Notes: generated from the sequence alone by a model not told the origin. Shown: positions 56,830 to 64,000, numbered from the stretch's first letter. The stretch: DNA of 64,000 nt from Prolixibacter sp. NT017 (GCF_009617875.1 NZ_BLAV01000001.1:1426001-1490000), one strand, 5' to 3'. Program-made: numbers and translations.

Positions 56830-57522
56830 TTATTTTTTCGCCAGGATTTCAACGCGGGCAATATATTTGTCAATCTGACGTCCCTCGTTGCTTTCCGGGT
56901 ACTTTTCTTTTACCGTTTTGTAAACGTTCAATGCATCATCATATTTACCCATGGTTTCATACAGATTGCCTGCTTTCATGAGGTAAATAGGTGTGGTGAA
57001 TTGATTGTCGTTCATATTGGCAGCGTCCATGTAGCGGCTAACTGCTTTGTCGTTATTACCCAGTTCGGCATATGCATCACCGGTAGCTCCTTTGGCAATC
57101 GGGCCAATCAGCGGATCGTCGGTGCTGAAATCATCAAGATATTCAATGGCCTGCTCGTATTTACCAAGATGTAGGTAAGAGATTCCGGTATAATAACGTG
57201 CCAGATGACCTGAAGAGGTACTTCCATATTCATCTAAAATGTCGAGAAATCCGGGATAGTTACCATCGCCGTTAAGAGCCAGGTTGAACGAATCTTTCTG
57301 GAAATATTGTTCGGCAACAAACATCTGAGACTGTGCCTTTTTCTCACGCGGAATTTTATAATACCGGTGGAAAGCCAGAAAGAGAATGGCTAGAACTACG
57401 CCCGCACCAAAAATGTAAGTGATGATTTTCTGATTCTTTTCAAAAAATTGTTCAGTTGAGGTCAACGCGTGTTCAACTTCCTGCAGGTTTTCGCCGGTGT
57501 GTTTGTTTTTTCCTTTACTCAT
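56830..57522 (-). CDS. Tetratricopeptide repeat membrane protein (YfgM-like)
   Basis: A 230-residue protein with one transmembrane helix (IITYIFGAGVVLAILFLAFHRYY, about 33-55) after a cytoplasmic N-terminus. TPR repeats then face the periplasm (ARYYTGISYLHLGKYEQAIE, ATGDAYAELGNNDKAVSRYM, LMKAGNLYETMGKYDDALNV). The architecture resembles TPR_21/YfgM proteins that assist secretion. It often neighbours ribH in Bacteroidota. A perfect -7 element lies at 57567-57574 upstream, and it is divergent from recF. Confidence 0.85.
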   Translation of the reverse strand: MSKGKNKHTGENLQEVEHALTSTEQFFEKNQKIITYIFGAGVVLAILFLAFHRYYKIPREKKAQSQMFVAEQYFQKDSFNLALNGDGNYPGFLDILDEYGSTSSGHLARYYTGISYLHLGKYEQAIEYLDDFSTDDPLIGPIAKGATGDAYAELGNNDKAVSRYMDAANMNDNQFTTPIYLMKAGNLYETMGKYDDALNVYKTVKEKYPESNEGRQIDKYIARVEILAKK

Positions 57523-57566
57523 CTTATTTATTATGTCTTTATTTTCAGGTCGTGTAAACGTGAAGG

Positions 57567-57574
57567 CAAAAATA
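57567..57574 (-). promoter_or_regulatory. Predicted -7 element for the TPR gene
   Basis: On the minus strand it reads TATTTTTG, a perfect TAnnTTTG, with a leader of about 40 nt before the ATG at 57522. Confidence 0.5.
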
Positions 57575-57726
57575 AATTTTTTTCAGGAACCATTGATATT
57601 TTTGATCATAAAAATATAATGTCGGTGCCAAAAGAAATTCATTGGGACATTTCTGATTAAGTAATTGAAAAACAGATTGAATATTAATTCGGAATCGGCA
57701 AACAACTGTTCCGGACGATTATTTAT

Positions 57727-57734
57727 TAGTTTTG
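57727..57734 (+). promoter_or_regulatory. Predicted -7 element for recF
   Basis: TAGTTTTG is a perfect TAnnTTTG, 34 bp before the recF ATG. Confidence 0.5.
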
Positions 57735-57767
57735 TAGCCGGATTATTTCCCTCAATCACACTCATTC

Positions 57768-58910
57768 ATGTACATAAAGGAATTATCTGTCATCAATTTT
57801 AAGAACCTCGAGCAGGTAGAGTTGGAGTTTTCACACAAACTGAATTGTTTCATCGGGAACAACGGTGTGGGGAAAACCAACCTGTTGGATGGGATCTATT
57901 ATCTTTCCTTCTGCAAAAGCTATTTCAACTCTGTCGATTCGCAGAATATCCGTCACGAGGAAGAGTTTTTTGTATTGCAGGGACAGTACAGTCGTCTGGA
58001 TGAGGATGAGAATATTTATTGTGGATTTCAGAAGGGGCAGAAGAAGAAATTCCGTCGCAATAAAAAAGAGTACAAACGACTGTCAGAGCACATTGGCTTG
58101 TTGCCGTTGGTAATGATTTCTCCATCGGACACGAGTTTGATTATGGGCGGAAGCGACGAACGTCGTAAGTTCATGGACAGTGTGATTTCGCAAAACGATC
58201 GCCAGTATCTCGATCAGTTGATTCGGTACAACCGGGCATTGTTGCAGCGTAATAACTTGCTGAAATACTTTGCTGCCAATCGTGTATTTGAGCCTGATAA
58301 CCTGGAAGTATGGGATGCACAACTGGTGATGTTAGGTGAAAAGATTAATAAGCGCCGGCAAGAATTTCTGGGAGAGTTGCAACCTATTTTCCAGAGATAT
58401 TATGACTTCATATCGGACGGGCATGAGCAGGTGACTTTAGATTATCAGTCACAGTTGAATGAAGGCAATTTTGAAGGGCAACTGAAGGAAACGCTTCAGC
58501 GCGATAGAGTATTGCAATTCACTTCCGTGGGAATTCATAAAGACGATTTGGAGCTGAAGTTGGGCGATTTTCCCATGAAGAAGATGGGGTCGCAGGGCCA
58601 GAAAAAGACGTATCTGGTCGCTTTGAAGCTCGCACAATTCGATTTTATTCGTTCGGTAAATGAAGCCATGCCGATTCTTCTTCTCGATGATATTTTTGAT
58701 AAACTCGATGGCGACCGAGTGGAGAAGATTGTCAAATTGGTTTCCGGAAACACATTTGGACAAATTTTTATTACCGATACCAACCGCGAACATCTCGACC
58801 AGATTATTCCCCGTGTAGGAGCCGATTATCGTATTTTCAGGGTAACCGATGGAGCCGTAACCGAGAATGGGAATAATGGCGGTGAACCCAAAGTTGTTGA
58901 AAACAATTAG
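57768..58910 (+). CDS. recF: DNA replication and repair protein RecF
   Basis: A 380-residue SMC-like ATPase that helps load RecA at gapped DNA. Walker A is GNNGVGKTN (30-38). A coiled-coil-like middle (NDRQYLDQLIRYNRALLQRN) and the ABC signature/Walker B region (GSQGQKKTYLVALKLAQ, PILLLDDIFDKLDGDRV) follow. The start MYIKELSVINFKNLEQ is standard. The DciA-like gene follows 75 bp later, an arrangement seen in many genomes near replication genes. Confidence 0.95.
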   Translation: MYIKELSVINFKNLEQVELEFSHKLNCFIGNNGVGKTNLLDGIYYLSFCKSYFNSVDSQNIRHEEEFFVLQGQYSRLDEDENIYCGFQKGQKKKFRRNKKEYKRLSEHIGLLPLVMISPSDTSLIMGGSDERRKFMDSVISQNDRQYLDQLIRYNRALLQRNNLLKYFAANRVFEPDNLEVWDAQLVMLGEKINKRRQEFLGELQPIFQRYYDFISDGHEQVTLDYQSQLNEGNFEGQLKETLQRDRVLQFTSVGIHKDDLELKLGDFPMKKMGSQGQKKTYLVALKLAQFDFIRSVNEAMPILLLDDIFDKLDGDRVEKIVKLVSGNTFGQIFITDTNREHLDQIIPRVGADYRIFRVTDGAVTENGNNGGEPKVVENN

Positions 58911-58985
58911 CGACCGAAGGTGCTATTGTGATTTTCCCTTTATACTTTTGAAATAAAGAATATCTGCAAAAAAACAGAAAACCAG

Positions 58986-59276
58986 ATGCGCAGAAGTGAG
59001 ACACAATCGTTAGGTAGTGTAATTAAGGAATACCTGAAGGAATCGCGGATGGATGGCAAGCTCGCCGAGGTGGAAGCCGTTAATTCCTGGGAAACCATTA
59101 TTGGAAAAACGATTGCGCGTGCGACCACCAACATTTATATCAAAAATGGCGTGTTGTATGTGCATCTCCGTTCTTCGATTGTGCGCAACGAACTCTTCAT
59201 GATGCGGCACCAGATTGTAGATGCGATGAACAACCACGTAGGTCGTAAGGTTATCCGTGAAATTATTCTTCGCTAA
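58986..59276 (+). CDS. DUF721 (DciA-like) protein
   Basis: A 96-residue protein of the DUF721 family. The conserved core is seen in VNSWETIIGKTIARAT and NGVLYVHLRSSIVRNELFMM, a KH-like fold. DciA proteins act as loaders of the replicative helicase DnaB in bacteria lacking DnaC/DnaI, and the recF neighbourhood supports a replication role. Small size and basic character are typical. It converges with pabC, 4 bp apart. Confidence 0.87.
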   Translation: MRRSETQSLGSVIKEYLKESRMDGKLAEVEAVNSWETIIGKTIARATTNIYIKNGVLYVHLRSSIVRNELFMMRHQIVDAMNNHVGRKVIREIILR

Positions 59277-59280
59277 ATAC

Positions 59281-59892
59281 TTACCACTTTATATTTTCCA
59301 TGGGAATTGTGGGCGATTCTTCTATCGAAATCATTGCGTTGATGATGCGTGCTTCGTTAAATTCCGATAACATTTCCGGCTGAATAGGAATCGCTTCAAT
59401 TTTACTTTCTTTTAGGTAACAGGCCCTACGAGTGCCTCGAAGCAGCGGCGTATCAGGAGTGAACCATTTGTCTCCTTTCCGGAAAATGATATTGGCATAT
59501 GACGTGTCGGTAATGAAGCCATTTTTGACTAACAGTACGTCATCTGCATTACCGCGCTGAGAAAATAATTCTTGCAGCTTTTCGCGATTAGCATATTTGT
59601 ATCTGTAATTAATATCATCGGCATTCTCCAGGCGAAGAGAATGCACCGGGCGAATTGAATAAGGCTCAAACTCTACTTTCTCGATAGTTTCCCGGTAGGT
59701 AACGCGGCATTTGAACAGGCCATTTTTCGCTTCCGCAGGAATATTCAGATTGTTGGTTAAATCGATTTCCGCGTCCAGGTTGAATACCTCCTTGCGAGTT
59801 CGGTTCAACCGGGTGTTGTGCCACGAAAGTCTTTCGGGCTCCCCGTTTCGGATACATATGGTTTCAATGAATCGGCACATACACTTTGTCAA
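59281..59892 (-). CDS. pabC: Aminotransferase class IV, probable 4-amino-4-deoxychorismate lyase
   Basis: A 203-residue short fold-type IV PLP protein: FIETICIRNGEPERLSWHN at the N-terminus, YRYKYANREKLQELFSQRG with the probable PLP lysine near residue 98, and VKNGFITDTSYANIIF. It would release pyruvate from aminodeoxychorismate to give p-aminobenzoate for folate. It is shorter than E. coli PabC (about 270), as in other members of this pabB-linked subgroup. Its start overlaps the end of pabB by 29 bp, so the two are translationally coupled, which supports the function. Confidence 0.82.
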   Translation of the reverse strand: MTKCMCRFIETICIRNGEPERLSWHNTRLNRTRKEVFNLDAEIDLTNNLNIPAEAKNGLFKCRVTYRETIEKVEFEPYSIRPVHSLRLENADDINYRYKYANREKLQELFSQRGNADDVLLVKNGFITDTSYANIIFRKGDKWFTPDTPLLRGTRRACYLKESKIEAIPIQPEMLSEFNEARIINAMISIEESPTIPMENIKW

Positions 59893-60832
59893 TCATTTCC
59901 TGGTATTCTTTTTCCGGCTCGCTAAAAACGGTGATGCCTCCGCCACTACGGAATATCATTTGATTATTTTTTTGTTCAATATAACGAATCATCACAGCGG
60001 AATCCAGATTTTGTCCATCAAAAATACCAAATACGCCGGTGTAGTATCCGCGCTCATCAATTTCCGATTCCTTAATGATTTCGATTGTCTTTTGTTTTGG
60101 AGCACCGGATATGGAGCCTGCAGGCAGCAATGTAGATATGATGTTTCCAATGTTGGAATGATAGTCAGAACTGAGTTCACCTGAAATCTCCGAACTAACC
60201 TGGAGCAGCGTTTTTTCGTGGGTCTTTACCTCATCGATGTATCGAAAGCGGGAAACATACACATTTTTTGCGACCATCGATAAATCGTTTCGAATCAAAT
60301 CGACGATGGTGTTATGTTCAGCTGTCTCTTTCTTGTCGTTCAGAATTTGGCTGGCTGCATTGGGAATGCTCGCATCGATGGTTCCTTTCATTGGGTAAGA
60401 GGAAATCTTTCCGTTGGTGACTTTGACAAAAGTCTCTGGTGAAAACACCACACATTTCCCGGGAAGTAGCAATTTGTAAGGCGCTTTACTCCGGTGAAAG
60501 ATATCTTCGAAAGACAAATTAGTTTCCACTGAAGTGGGAAAGGTGAGGTTGGTGAGAAATGAATTACCATGCCGGATATGACGCATTACATTGTCGAAGC
60601 CTTTTCGGTAATCCGAAAACGAAATTGGATGTTTCTCGAACTGTACTGCTTTTTTCGCGGGAAAAACTGGCTGAAAATTGCGTTGTCCATTAATTTCGAA
60701 CAAAACACCCCGATTTTCAGCTTCAGGAAGTGTAAGTATTAGTGGAGCTTTGAGGTCGAAGTCGTGTACGAATAAAAATGGCTTATGTTGTACAGCCAGT
60801 CTGTTCATTTTTTCTGCGAAGTGTTCACTCAT
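59864..60832 (-). CDS. pabB: Aminodeoxychorismate synthase component I
   Basis: A 322-residue chorismate-binding enzyme that adds ammonia to chorismate. Motifs: NSFLTNLTFPT, SPETFVKVTNGKISSYPMKG, DLIRNDLSMVAK, TLLPAGSISGAPKQKTIEII and YYTGVFGIFDG. The open frame extends to a TTG at 60862, but the ATG at 60832 (MSEHFAEKMN) is the better start; it also leaves room for promoters between it and pabA. It lacks the N-terminal third of PabB/TrpE, as is usual for this short type. It overlaps pabC by 29 bp. Confidence 0.9.
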   Translation of the reverse strand: MSEHFAEKMNRLAVQHKPFLFVHDFDLKAPLILTLPEAENRGVLFEINGQRNFQPVFPAKKAVQFEKHPISFSDYRKGFDNVMRHIRHGNSFLTNLTFPTSVETNLSFEDIFHRSKAPYKLLLPGKCVVFSPETFVKVTNGKISSYPMKGTIDASIPNAASQILNDKKETAEHNTIVDLIRNDLSMVAKNVYVSRFRYIDEVKTHEKTLLQVSSEISGELSSDYHSNIGNIISTLLPAGSISGAPKQKTIEIIKESEIDERGYYTGVFGIFDGQNLDSAVMIRYIEQKNNQMIFRSGGGITVFSEPEKEYQEMIDKVYVPIH

Positions 60833-60846
60833 GCCAAAGAATGGTG

Positions 60847-60854
60847 TAGTTTTG
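60847..60854 (+). promoter_or_regulatory. Predicted -7 element for pabA
   Basis: TAGTTTTG is a perfect TAnnTTTG, 26 bp before the pabA ATG, in the 47-bp gap between the divergent pabB and pabA starts. Confidence 0.45.
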
Positions 60855-60879
60855 CGTATCAAAACTAATACTTTTCCCG

Positions 60880-61458
60880 ATGCTGGTGCTGATTTTAGAT
60901 AACTACGATTCGTTTACCTATAACCTGGCGCAGTTGGTGAAGCAGTCGGGAGGAACTGATGTGGTTGTCCGAAAAAATGATGAAATTTCCCTTTGCGAGG
61001 CAGCTGACTTTGATGGTATCATCTTTTCGCCCGGGCCCGGATTACCTGAAGACGCGCCGTTGATGAGTGAAATTATTCGTGAACTGGGACCACGAATTCC
61101 AATATTGGGTGTATGTTTGGGGCATCAGGCTATTGCCGAAGCTTTTGGAGGAAAGCTAAAACATCTAGATGCTATTTATCACGGTACAGTTATCCGGACA
61201 GAAAGATTGATTCCGGATTTGCTTTTTAGGAATATCCCATCTGTTTTTGAAACCGGGCTTTATCATTCATGGGCGGTGGATGATGTTGGTTTCCCGGAAG
61301 AACTGGAAATTACAGCCCGGGGCGAAACCGGAAATATTATGGCTTTGCGTCATCGTAGTTATCCTGTGTGGGGTATTCAGTTTCATCCTGAATCTATCAT
61401 GACGCCGGATGGCCGCCAGATGATTGAAAATTGGCTGGAAGGGCTATCGCGGGGCTAA
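60880..61458 (+). CDS. pabA: Aminodeoxychorismate synthase component II (glutamine amidotransferase)
   Basis: A 192-residue class I amidotransferase that supplies ammonia to PabB (some family members also serve anthranilate synthase). The opening LILDNYDSFTYNLAQ is diagnostic. The oxyanion-loop motif is FSPGPGLPEDA, the nucleophile Cys sits in ILGVCLGHQAIAEAFGG, and the His-x-Glu pair in IQFHPESIMT. It is encoded head-to-head with pabB-pabC, not in the same operon. It ends 4 bp past the stop of the convergent DUF3307 gene. Confidence 0.93.
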   Translation: MLVLILDNYDSFTYNLAQLVKQSGGTDVVVRKNDEISLCEAADFDGIIFSPGPGLPEDAPLMSEIIRELGPRIPILGVCLGHQAIAEAFGGKLKHLDAIYHGTVIRTERLIPDLLFRNIPSVFETGLYHSWAVDDVGFPEELEITARGETGNIMALRHRSYPVWGIQFHPESIMTPDGRQMIENWLEGLSRG

Positions 61459-62153
61459 AAGTAACTGACCATTACCCCCATCAATATGGCGATTCCAAAA
61501 CTTAACAAGGTTCCGACTAATACATACTCTGTCTTTTGAGCATCGCTAAAGCGCAGAATGGATTTGGCAGCAATGATAAATCCAACTACTGAATATTGCT
61601 GCAATAAGACTAGTGTGAGTACAAGAAGACGTTCGGTGATACCGATCAGTTTGCCAGCATTGGGTAAGCCGCCTCCGTTTTCTTCTTCTGTTTCAACAGG
61701 CGCTTTCACCGAAAAGTATTTGAAGATATACCGGATAATAATATTGGATGGTTTAACGCAGAGCGTGTAAGCAAATATGATGGCAGCTATTCGCGGAGTG
61801 ATGAGAACTGGTAGTTGGTTTATGTCCGAATCAACATAGAACCAGACGATTGCTGTAATGATTATGATATGAGTAAACTGGTCGATAAAGAACCAATCTT
61901 TGTTCCACTTAATTCTGATAAAACTCTTCGTCACATCTGTAAAGAAATGCAATGCCGTAAGTGCAAGTGCAGCTGACCAGAAGGCTAATTGCAATGAAAA
62001 AAGCCAGGATGAGGCAAAGACAATGAGAATGTGCCAGATATGAATTTTGCTGATTATTTTCTTTTCCTTTTGCAAACTCCAGTGTTCGCTCTGAAGAAGG
62101 AAATCGGCTACCAGGTGTGCTGTTAGCTGAAGGAATAGGAGGGTAATCATCAT
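61455..62153 (-). CDS. DUF3307 membrane protein
   Basis: A 232-residue polytopic protein with about seven hydrophobic segments. It opens MMITLLFLQLTAHLVADFLL, followed by LTALHFFTDVTKSFIRIKW and HIIIITAIVWFYV, typical of DUF3307. The histidines and aspartates in TAHLVADFLLQ and LHFFTDV are conserved membrane-buried polar residues in the family. The function is unknown. The ATG lies directly behind the satD stop (TGA at 62155-62157, ATG at 62153), so the genes are coupled; the longer frame from 62201 would overlap satD and is rejected. Confidence 0.85.
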   Translation of the reverse strand: MMITLLFLQLTAHLVADFLLQSEHWSLQKEKKIISKIHIWHILIVFASSWLFSLQLAFWSAALALTALHFFTDVTKSFIRIKWNKDWFFIDQFTHIIIITAIVWFYVDSDINQLPVLITPRIAAIIFAYTLCVKPSNIIIRYIFKYFSVKAPVETEEENGGGLPNAGKLIGITERLLVLTLVLLQQYSVVGFIIAAKSILRFSDAQKTEYVLVGTLLSFGIAILMGVMVSYF

Positions 62154-62154
62154 G

Positions 62155-62844
62155 TCAGTGTATGTTTTCTTCGAAGTACGAAACCGCCCGGTCAATTGCA
62201 TTCCAGCCGGCAGCTGTAGAATGTTGATTGATGGTCGACTGATTCTTTTGTAGAATTTTGGCGATTTCCACTTCTGATTTGTTTAGCAATTTATAAAATA
62301 CTACTTCACACTGTTTGGCCGAGCAACGCGCCAGAATGACATCCAGCATCTCGAGCATGGTTTCATATAAACGTTGAACTGCCAAATCGGTTGAAAGAAA
62401 ATATAGTGTCCGTTTGATGATGATCTTTTGCTTGTCGTGTGTGTCTTTCCGGTTTAGCGCTCTTCCCGACAGGTAAATGGCTTCCCCGTCCATGATACCT
62501 TTCAGGGGCTGATAGTTCTCCAACGGAGCCACAGCAATGGCTACACGCACGCCATGTTCTTTAAAGTATTTTATGCGCTTGTTTTCTTCTTTAGATGTTG
62601 GTAACTCGATTGCCCGTATGAACGTCTTGATGAGTAGGGCCACACGCAGGGCTGTTTCCGGAGCATCCAACGCGCATTCGATGTAATCACCTTTCAGAAT
62701 TCGACCATAGAATCCCTGGTTTGCGAAGTGCTGTGTAAGGTCAGTCATTAGCTCCTTCAACTTTGTTGAAAGCAAATCGCGATTCGTTGCAGACAAAGCT
62801 GTTGAAGAGATGATATCGCATGAAATGGTTGCTCTGTTTTTCAT
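62155..62844 (-). CDS. SatD family protein with C-terminal helix-turn-helix
   Basis: A 229-residue SatD-like protein. The N-terminal part (ATISCDIISSTALSATNRDL, GRILKGDYIECALDAPETAL) matches the SatD domain named from the streptococcal acid-tolerance locus, which resembles cyclase-type folds by the CDIISST and KGDYIE strands. Residues about 175-229 look like a helix-turn-helix (VVFYKLLNKSEVEIAKILQK then NQSTINQHSTAAGWNAIDRA). It is thus a plausible DNA-binding sensor that controls itself and the coupled DUF3307 gene through the four palindromes immediately upstream. That regulatory role is inference. Confidence 0.82.
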   Translation of the reverse strand: MKNRATISCDIISSTALSATNRDLLSTKLKELMTDLTQHFANQGFYGRILKGDYIECALDAPETALRVALLIKTFIRAIELPTSKEENKRIKYFKEHGVRVAIAVAPLENYQPLKGIMDGEAIYLSGRALNRKDTHDKQKIIIKRTLYFLSTDLAVQRLYETMLEMLDVILARCSAKQCEVVFYKLLNKSEVEIAKILQKNQSTINQHSTAAGWNAIDRAVSYFEENIH

Positions 62845-62879
62845 CTCGTTAATGCATTCTTCAGTTCTAATTAATCAAT

Positions 62880-62988
62880 TTATTGGTAAATATACTGATA
62901 AATATATAATATCGGTAAATTCACCAATAAAAATTTTTTATCGGTATATATGCTAATAAATGGTGTTTATCGGTGAATATGCTAATAA
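62880..62988. promoter_or_regulatory. Four palindromic operator-like sites at exact 29-bp spacing
   Basis: Four 22-bp imperfect palindromes of the form TTATYGGT-N6-(A/G)C(C/T)(A/G)ATAA occupy 62880-62901, 62909-62930, 62938-62959 and 62967-62988. Start-to-start spacing is 29 bp each time. They fill the gap between the end of the Crp/Fnr gene (63001) and the start of satD (62844). A TATATTTA -7-like element for satD (minus strand, 62887-62894) lies inside site 1. They look like cooperative operators. Confidence 0.85.
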
Positions 62989-63000
62989 TGAGGTCGGATT

Positions 63001-63666
63001 TTACTGCAGTATTTTTTTTAGTGCTTCTACATCTTTTATTTCAATTTCACCACGCCGCCATTCCAGTATCCCTTCACGTTGAAGTTCTCCGATGGTTCGG
63101 GCCAGCGATGGTCGGGTTACACCAAACATTTCGGCCAGACTTTGCTGGTTTTGCTTCAGTGGAATATTCCGGAATCCTGGTTTATAATGTTGTAACAGGA
63201 AGAAGGCGATTTTCTCACGAATGGTTTTAAAATTAAGAAAACTGATTTTTCTCGAAAGAAACTGGGCTTTATCGCTGATAATGTTCAGGAAGTTATTCAA
63301 TACTCGATTGTCAAGGCTCAGTAGTCGCGTAAAATTGGGCTTCAGAATGATGAGCATTTTGCCATCATCCATGGCCGATAGGTTAACCGGGAAGCGGCTG
63401 TTTTTTCCAAAAAGGAAACCGGCTGCAACCATCTGTGGGGGCAGCAGTTCTTCTATTTTCAGGCTGTTTCCGCTAAAGTCAACCATTTCACCCTGAAGTT
63501 TTCCTTCCAAAAGAATCATCGCTGCTTTCACTTCTTCTCCGGCTACGGCCAGTAAATCATCTTTGTGGAAATGTCGTATCTGATGTGGAACCTCGCCCAA
63601 AAGATTTTCTACTTCTGTTGGTTGAAGCCCTTTGAATATGGGTGATTGCGCCAGGATTGTATTCAT
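63001..63666 (-). CDS. Crp/Fnr family transcriptional regulator
   Basis: A 221-residue regulator with an N-terminal cyclic-nucleotide-binding-type sensor domain (FHKDDLLAVAGEEVKAAMIL, LEGKLQGEMVDFSG) and a C-terminal winged helix (QQSLAEMFGVTRPSLARTIG, EGILEWRRGEIEI). There is no N-terminal Fnr-type cysteine cluster, so it is not a classical Fnr; HcpR- or DNR-like regulators that sense NO through haem are candidates. It is divergent from a [4Fe-4S] protein gene and both flank a perfect palindrome of the right kind, so autoregulation is likely. Confidence 0.9.
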   Translation of the reverse strand: MNTILAQSPIFKGLQPTEVENLLGEVPHQIRHFHKDDLLAVAGEEVKAAMILLEGKLQGEMVDFSGNSLKIEELLPPQMVAAGFLFGKNSRFPVNLSAMDDGKMLIILKPNFTRLLSLDNRVLNNFLNIISDKAQFLSRKISFLNFKTIREKIAFFLLQHYKPGFRNIPLKQNQQSLAEMFGVTRPSLARTIGELQREGILEWRRGEIEIKDVEALKKILQ

Positions 63667-63683
63667 CTCAAAAAGTTTTTATA

Positions 63684-63691
63684 CAAATATA
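63684..63691 (-). promoter_or_regulatory. Predicted -7 element for the Crp/Fnr gene
   Basis: On the minus strand it reads TATATTTG, a perfect TAnnTTTG, 18 bp before the ATG at 63666. The palindrome at 63698-63713 would overlap the promoter spacer. Confidence 0.5.
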
Positions 63692-63697
63692 CCGATT

Positions 63698-63713
63698 TGT
63701 AACAGCTGTTACA
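63698..63713. promoter_or_regulatory. Perfect 16-bp palindrome, probable Crp/Fnr operator
   Basis: TGTAACAGCTGTTACA is a perfect inverted repeat between the divergent Crp/Fnr and [4Fe-4S] genes. The half-site TGTAAC with this spacing fits the Crp/Fnr superfamily. Its centre is about 42-44 bp upstream of the predicted plus-strand start, an activator position, and about 28 bp upstream of the minus-strand start, a repressor position. Confidence 0.75.
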
Positions 63714-63734
63714 CTTTCCCGGTAAGGGCCCATC

Positions 63735-63742
63735 TACATTTG
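63735..63742 (+). promoter_or_regulatory. Predicted -7 element for the [4Fe-4S] protein gene
   Basis: TACATTTG is a perfect TAnnTTTG. No good -33 element lies upstream, as expected for a promoter that depends on an activator bound at 63698-63713. Confidence 0.5.
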
Positions 63743-63782
63743 TAGTGTAAAATTTAAACAACAGCAATAAAGAAAACGAAAT

Positions 63783-64000
63783 ATGAAACGCGACATCATC
63801 CATATAGACGAAGAGAAATGTACTGGTTGTGGTCTTTGTGTTCCTAATTGCCACGAAGGTGCATTGCAGATTATTGACGGGAAGGCAGTTCTAATCAGCG
63901 ATTTGATGTGCGATGGTTTGGGAGCTTGTATCGGACACTGTCCGGAAGGAGCTATTACGATTGAAAATCGAGAAGCGCAACCGTACGATGAGGTGAAGGT
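63783..64000 (+). CDS. 4Fe-4S dicluster ferredoxin-type protein, truncated by window edge
   Basis: The first 72 codons of a gene that runs off the right edge. It begins [19 protein letters not shown] and carries a first cluster motif with Cys13, Cys16, Cys19 and Cys23 and a second with Cys43, Cys49 and Cys53 in [14 protein letters not shown]. The second has five residues between its first cysteines instead of the usual C-x2-C. This pattern matches a known group of longer (200+ residue) ferredoxin-like proteins often encoded with hybrid-cluster protein and a Crp/Fnr regulator. An electron-transfer role in an anaerobic or nitrosative-stress response is inferred. Confidence 0.85.
   Translation, partial: MKRDIIHIDEEKCTGCGLCVPNCHEGALQIIDGKAVLISDLMCDGLGACIGHCPEGAITIENREAQPYDEVK

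Noticed and set aside
62880..62988. Iterons of a replication origin or a CRISPR leader
   Set aside because: There is no rep gene, dnaA box cluster or cas gene. The sites are palindromic and sit exactly in the satD promoter region, which fits operators better.

Overview
This window reads as a chromosomal stretch of a Bacteroidota bacterium. Several genes carry the phylum's promoter signature (a -7 element TAnnTTTG). The gene content also fits: a TonB receptor with STN and carboxypeptidase-like domains beside DUF4249 proteins, a TPR histidine kinase, NhaD, ArsF-type and DUF349 proteins, a head-to-head pabA/pabB, and recF next to a DciA-like gene. A placement near Marinilabiliales/Prolixibacteraceae is plausible but is inference only. 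No rRNA or tRNA gene was seen.

Layout. 1-7.6 kb: a truncated GNAT acetyltransferase, a papain-like protease, three short-chain dehydrogenase-type proteins, a TrkH potassium transporter and a DUF819 membrane protein. 7.9-14.7 kb: a methyltransferase, a TPR sensor kinase, a CPA1 antiporter, and an aldehyde dehydrogenase/SDR pair. 14.7-17.9 kb: an AT-rich accessory island. It holds a 777-residue protein with a PD-(D/E)XK-like core and a C-terminal SEC-C zinc motif, followed by an array of about 28 units of a 21-bp repeat whose two halves are inverted relative to each other. 17.9-24 kb: a sigma factor/membrane protein pair, NhaD, membrane proteins of unknown function and a B12-binding radical SAM enzyme, peppered with four copies of a small hairpin repeat. 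24-32 kb: a class IV aminotransferase, an outer-membrane barrel, endonuclease IV, CorA, an ArsF-like lipoprotein and an S9 peptidase. 32.4-41.3 kb: a six-gene co-directional envelope operon (unknown exported protein, TonB receptor, three tandem DUF4249 paralogues, MG2-like protein). 41.3-61.5 kb: housekeeping genes (sucAB, AddB-type nuclease, trmD, hsp20, DUF349, pyrG, yidC, ribH, TPR, recF, dciA-like, pabC/pabB/pabA). 61.4-64 kb: a DUF3307/SatD pair preceded by four exactly 29-bp-spaced palindromes, a Crp/Fnr regulator and a truncated ferredoxin-type gene that share a 16-bp perfect palindrome.

Genes that work together: sucA-sucB (TCA cycle), pabA/pabB/pabC (folate precursor), TrkH, CPA1, NhaD and CorA (ion homeostasis), the DUF4249/TonB operon (probably outer-membrane uptake), and Crp/Fnr plus the [4Fe-4S] protein (probably an anaerobic or nitrosative-stress response). 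The most unusual structures are the inverted 21-bp heptad-coding array at 17.27-17.89 kb and the phased palindromes at 62.88-62.99 kb.
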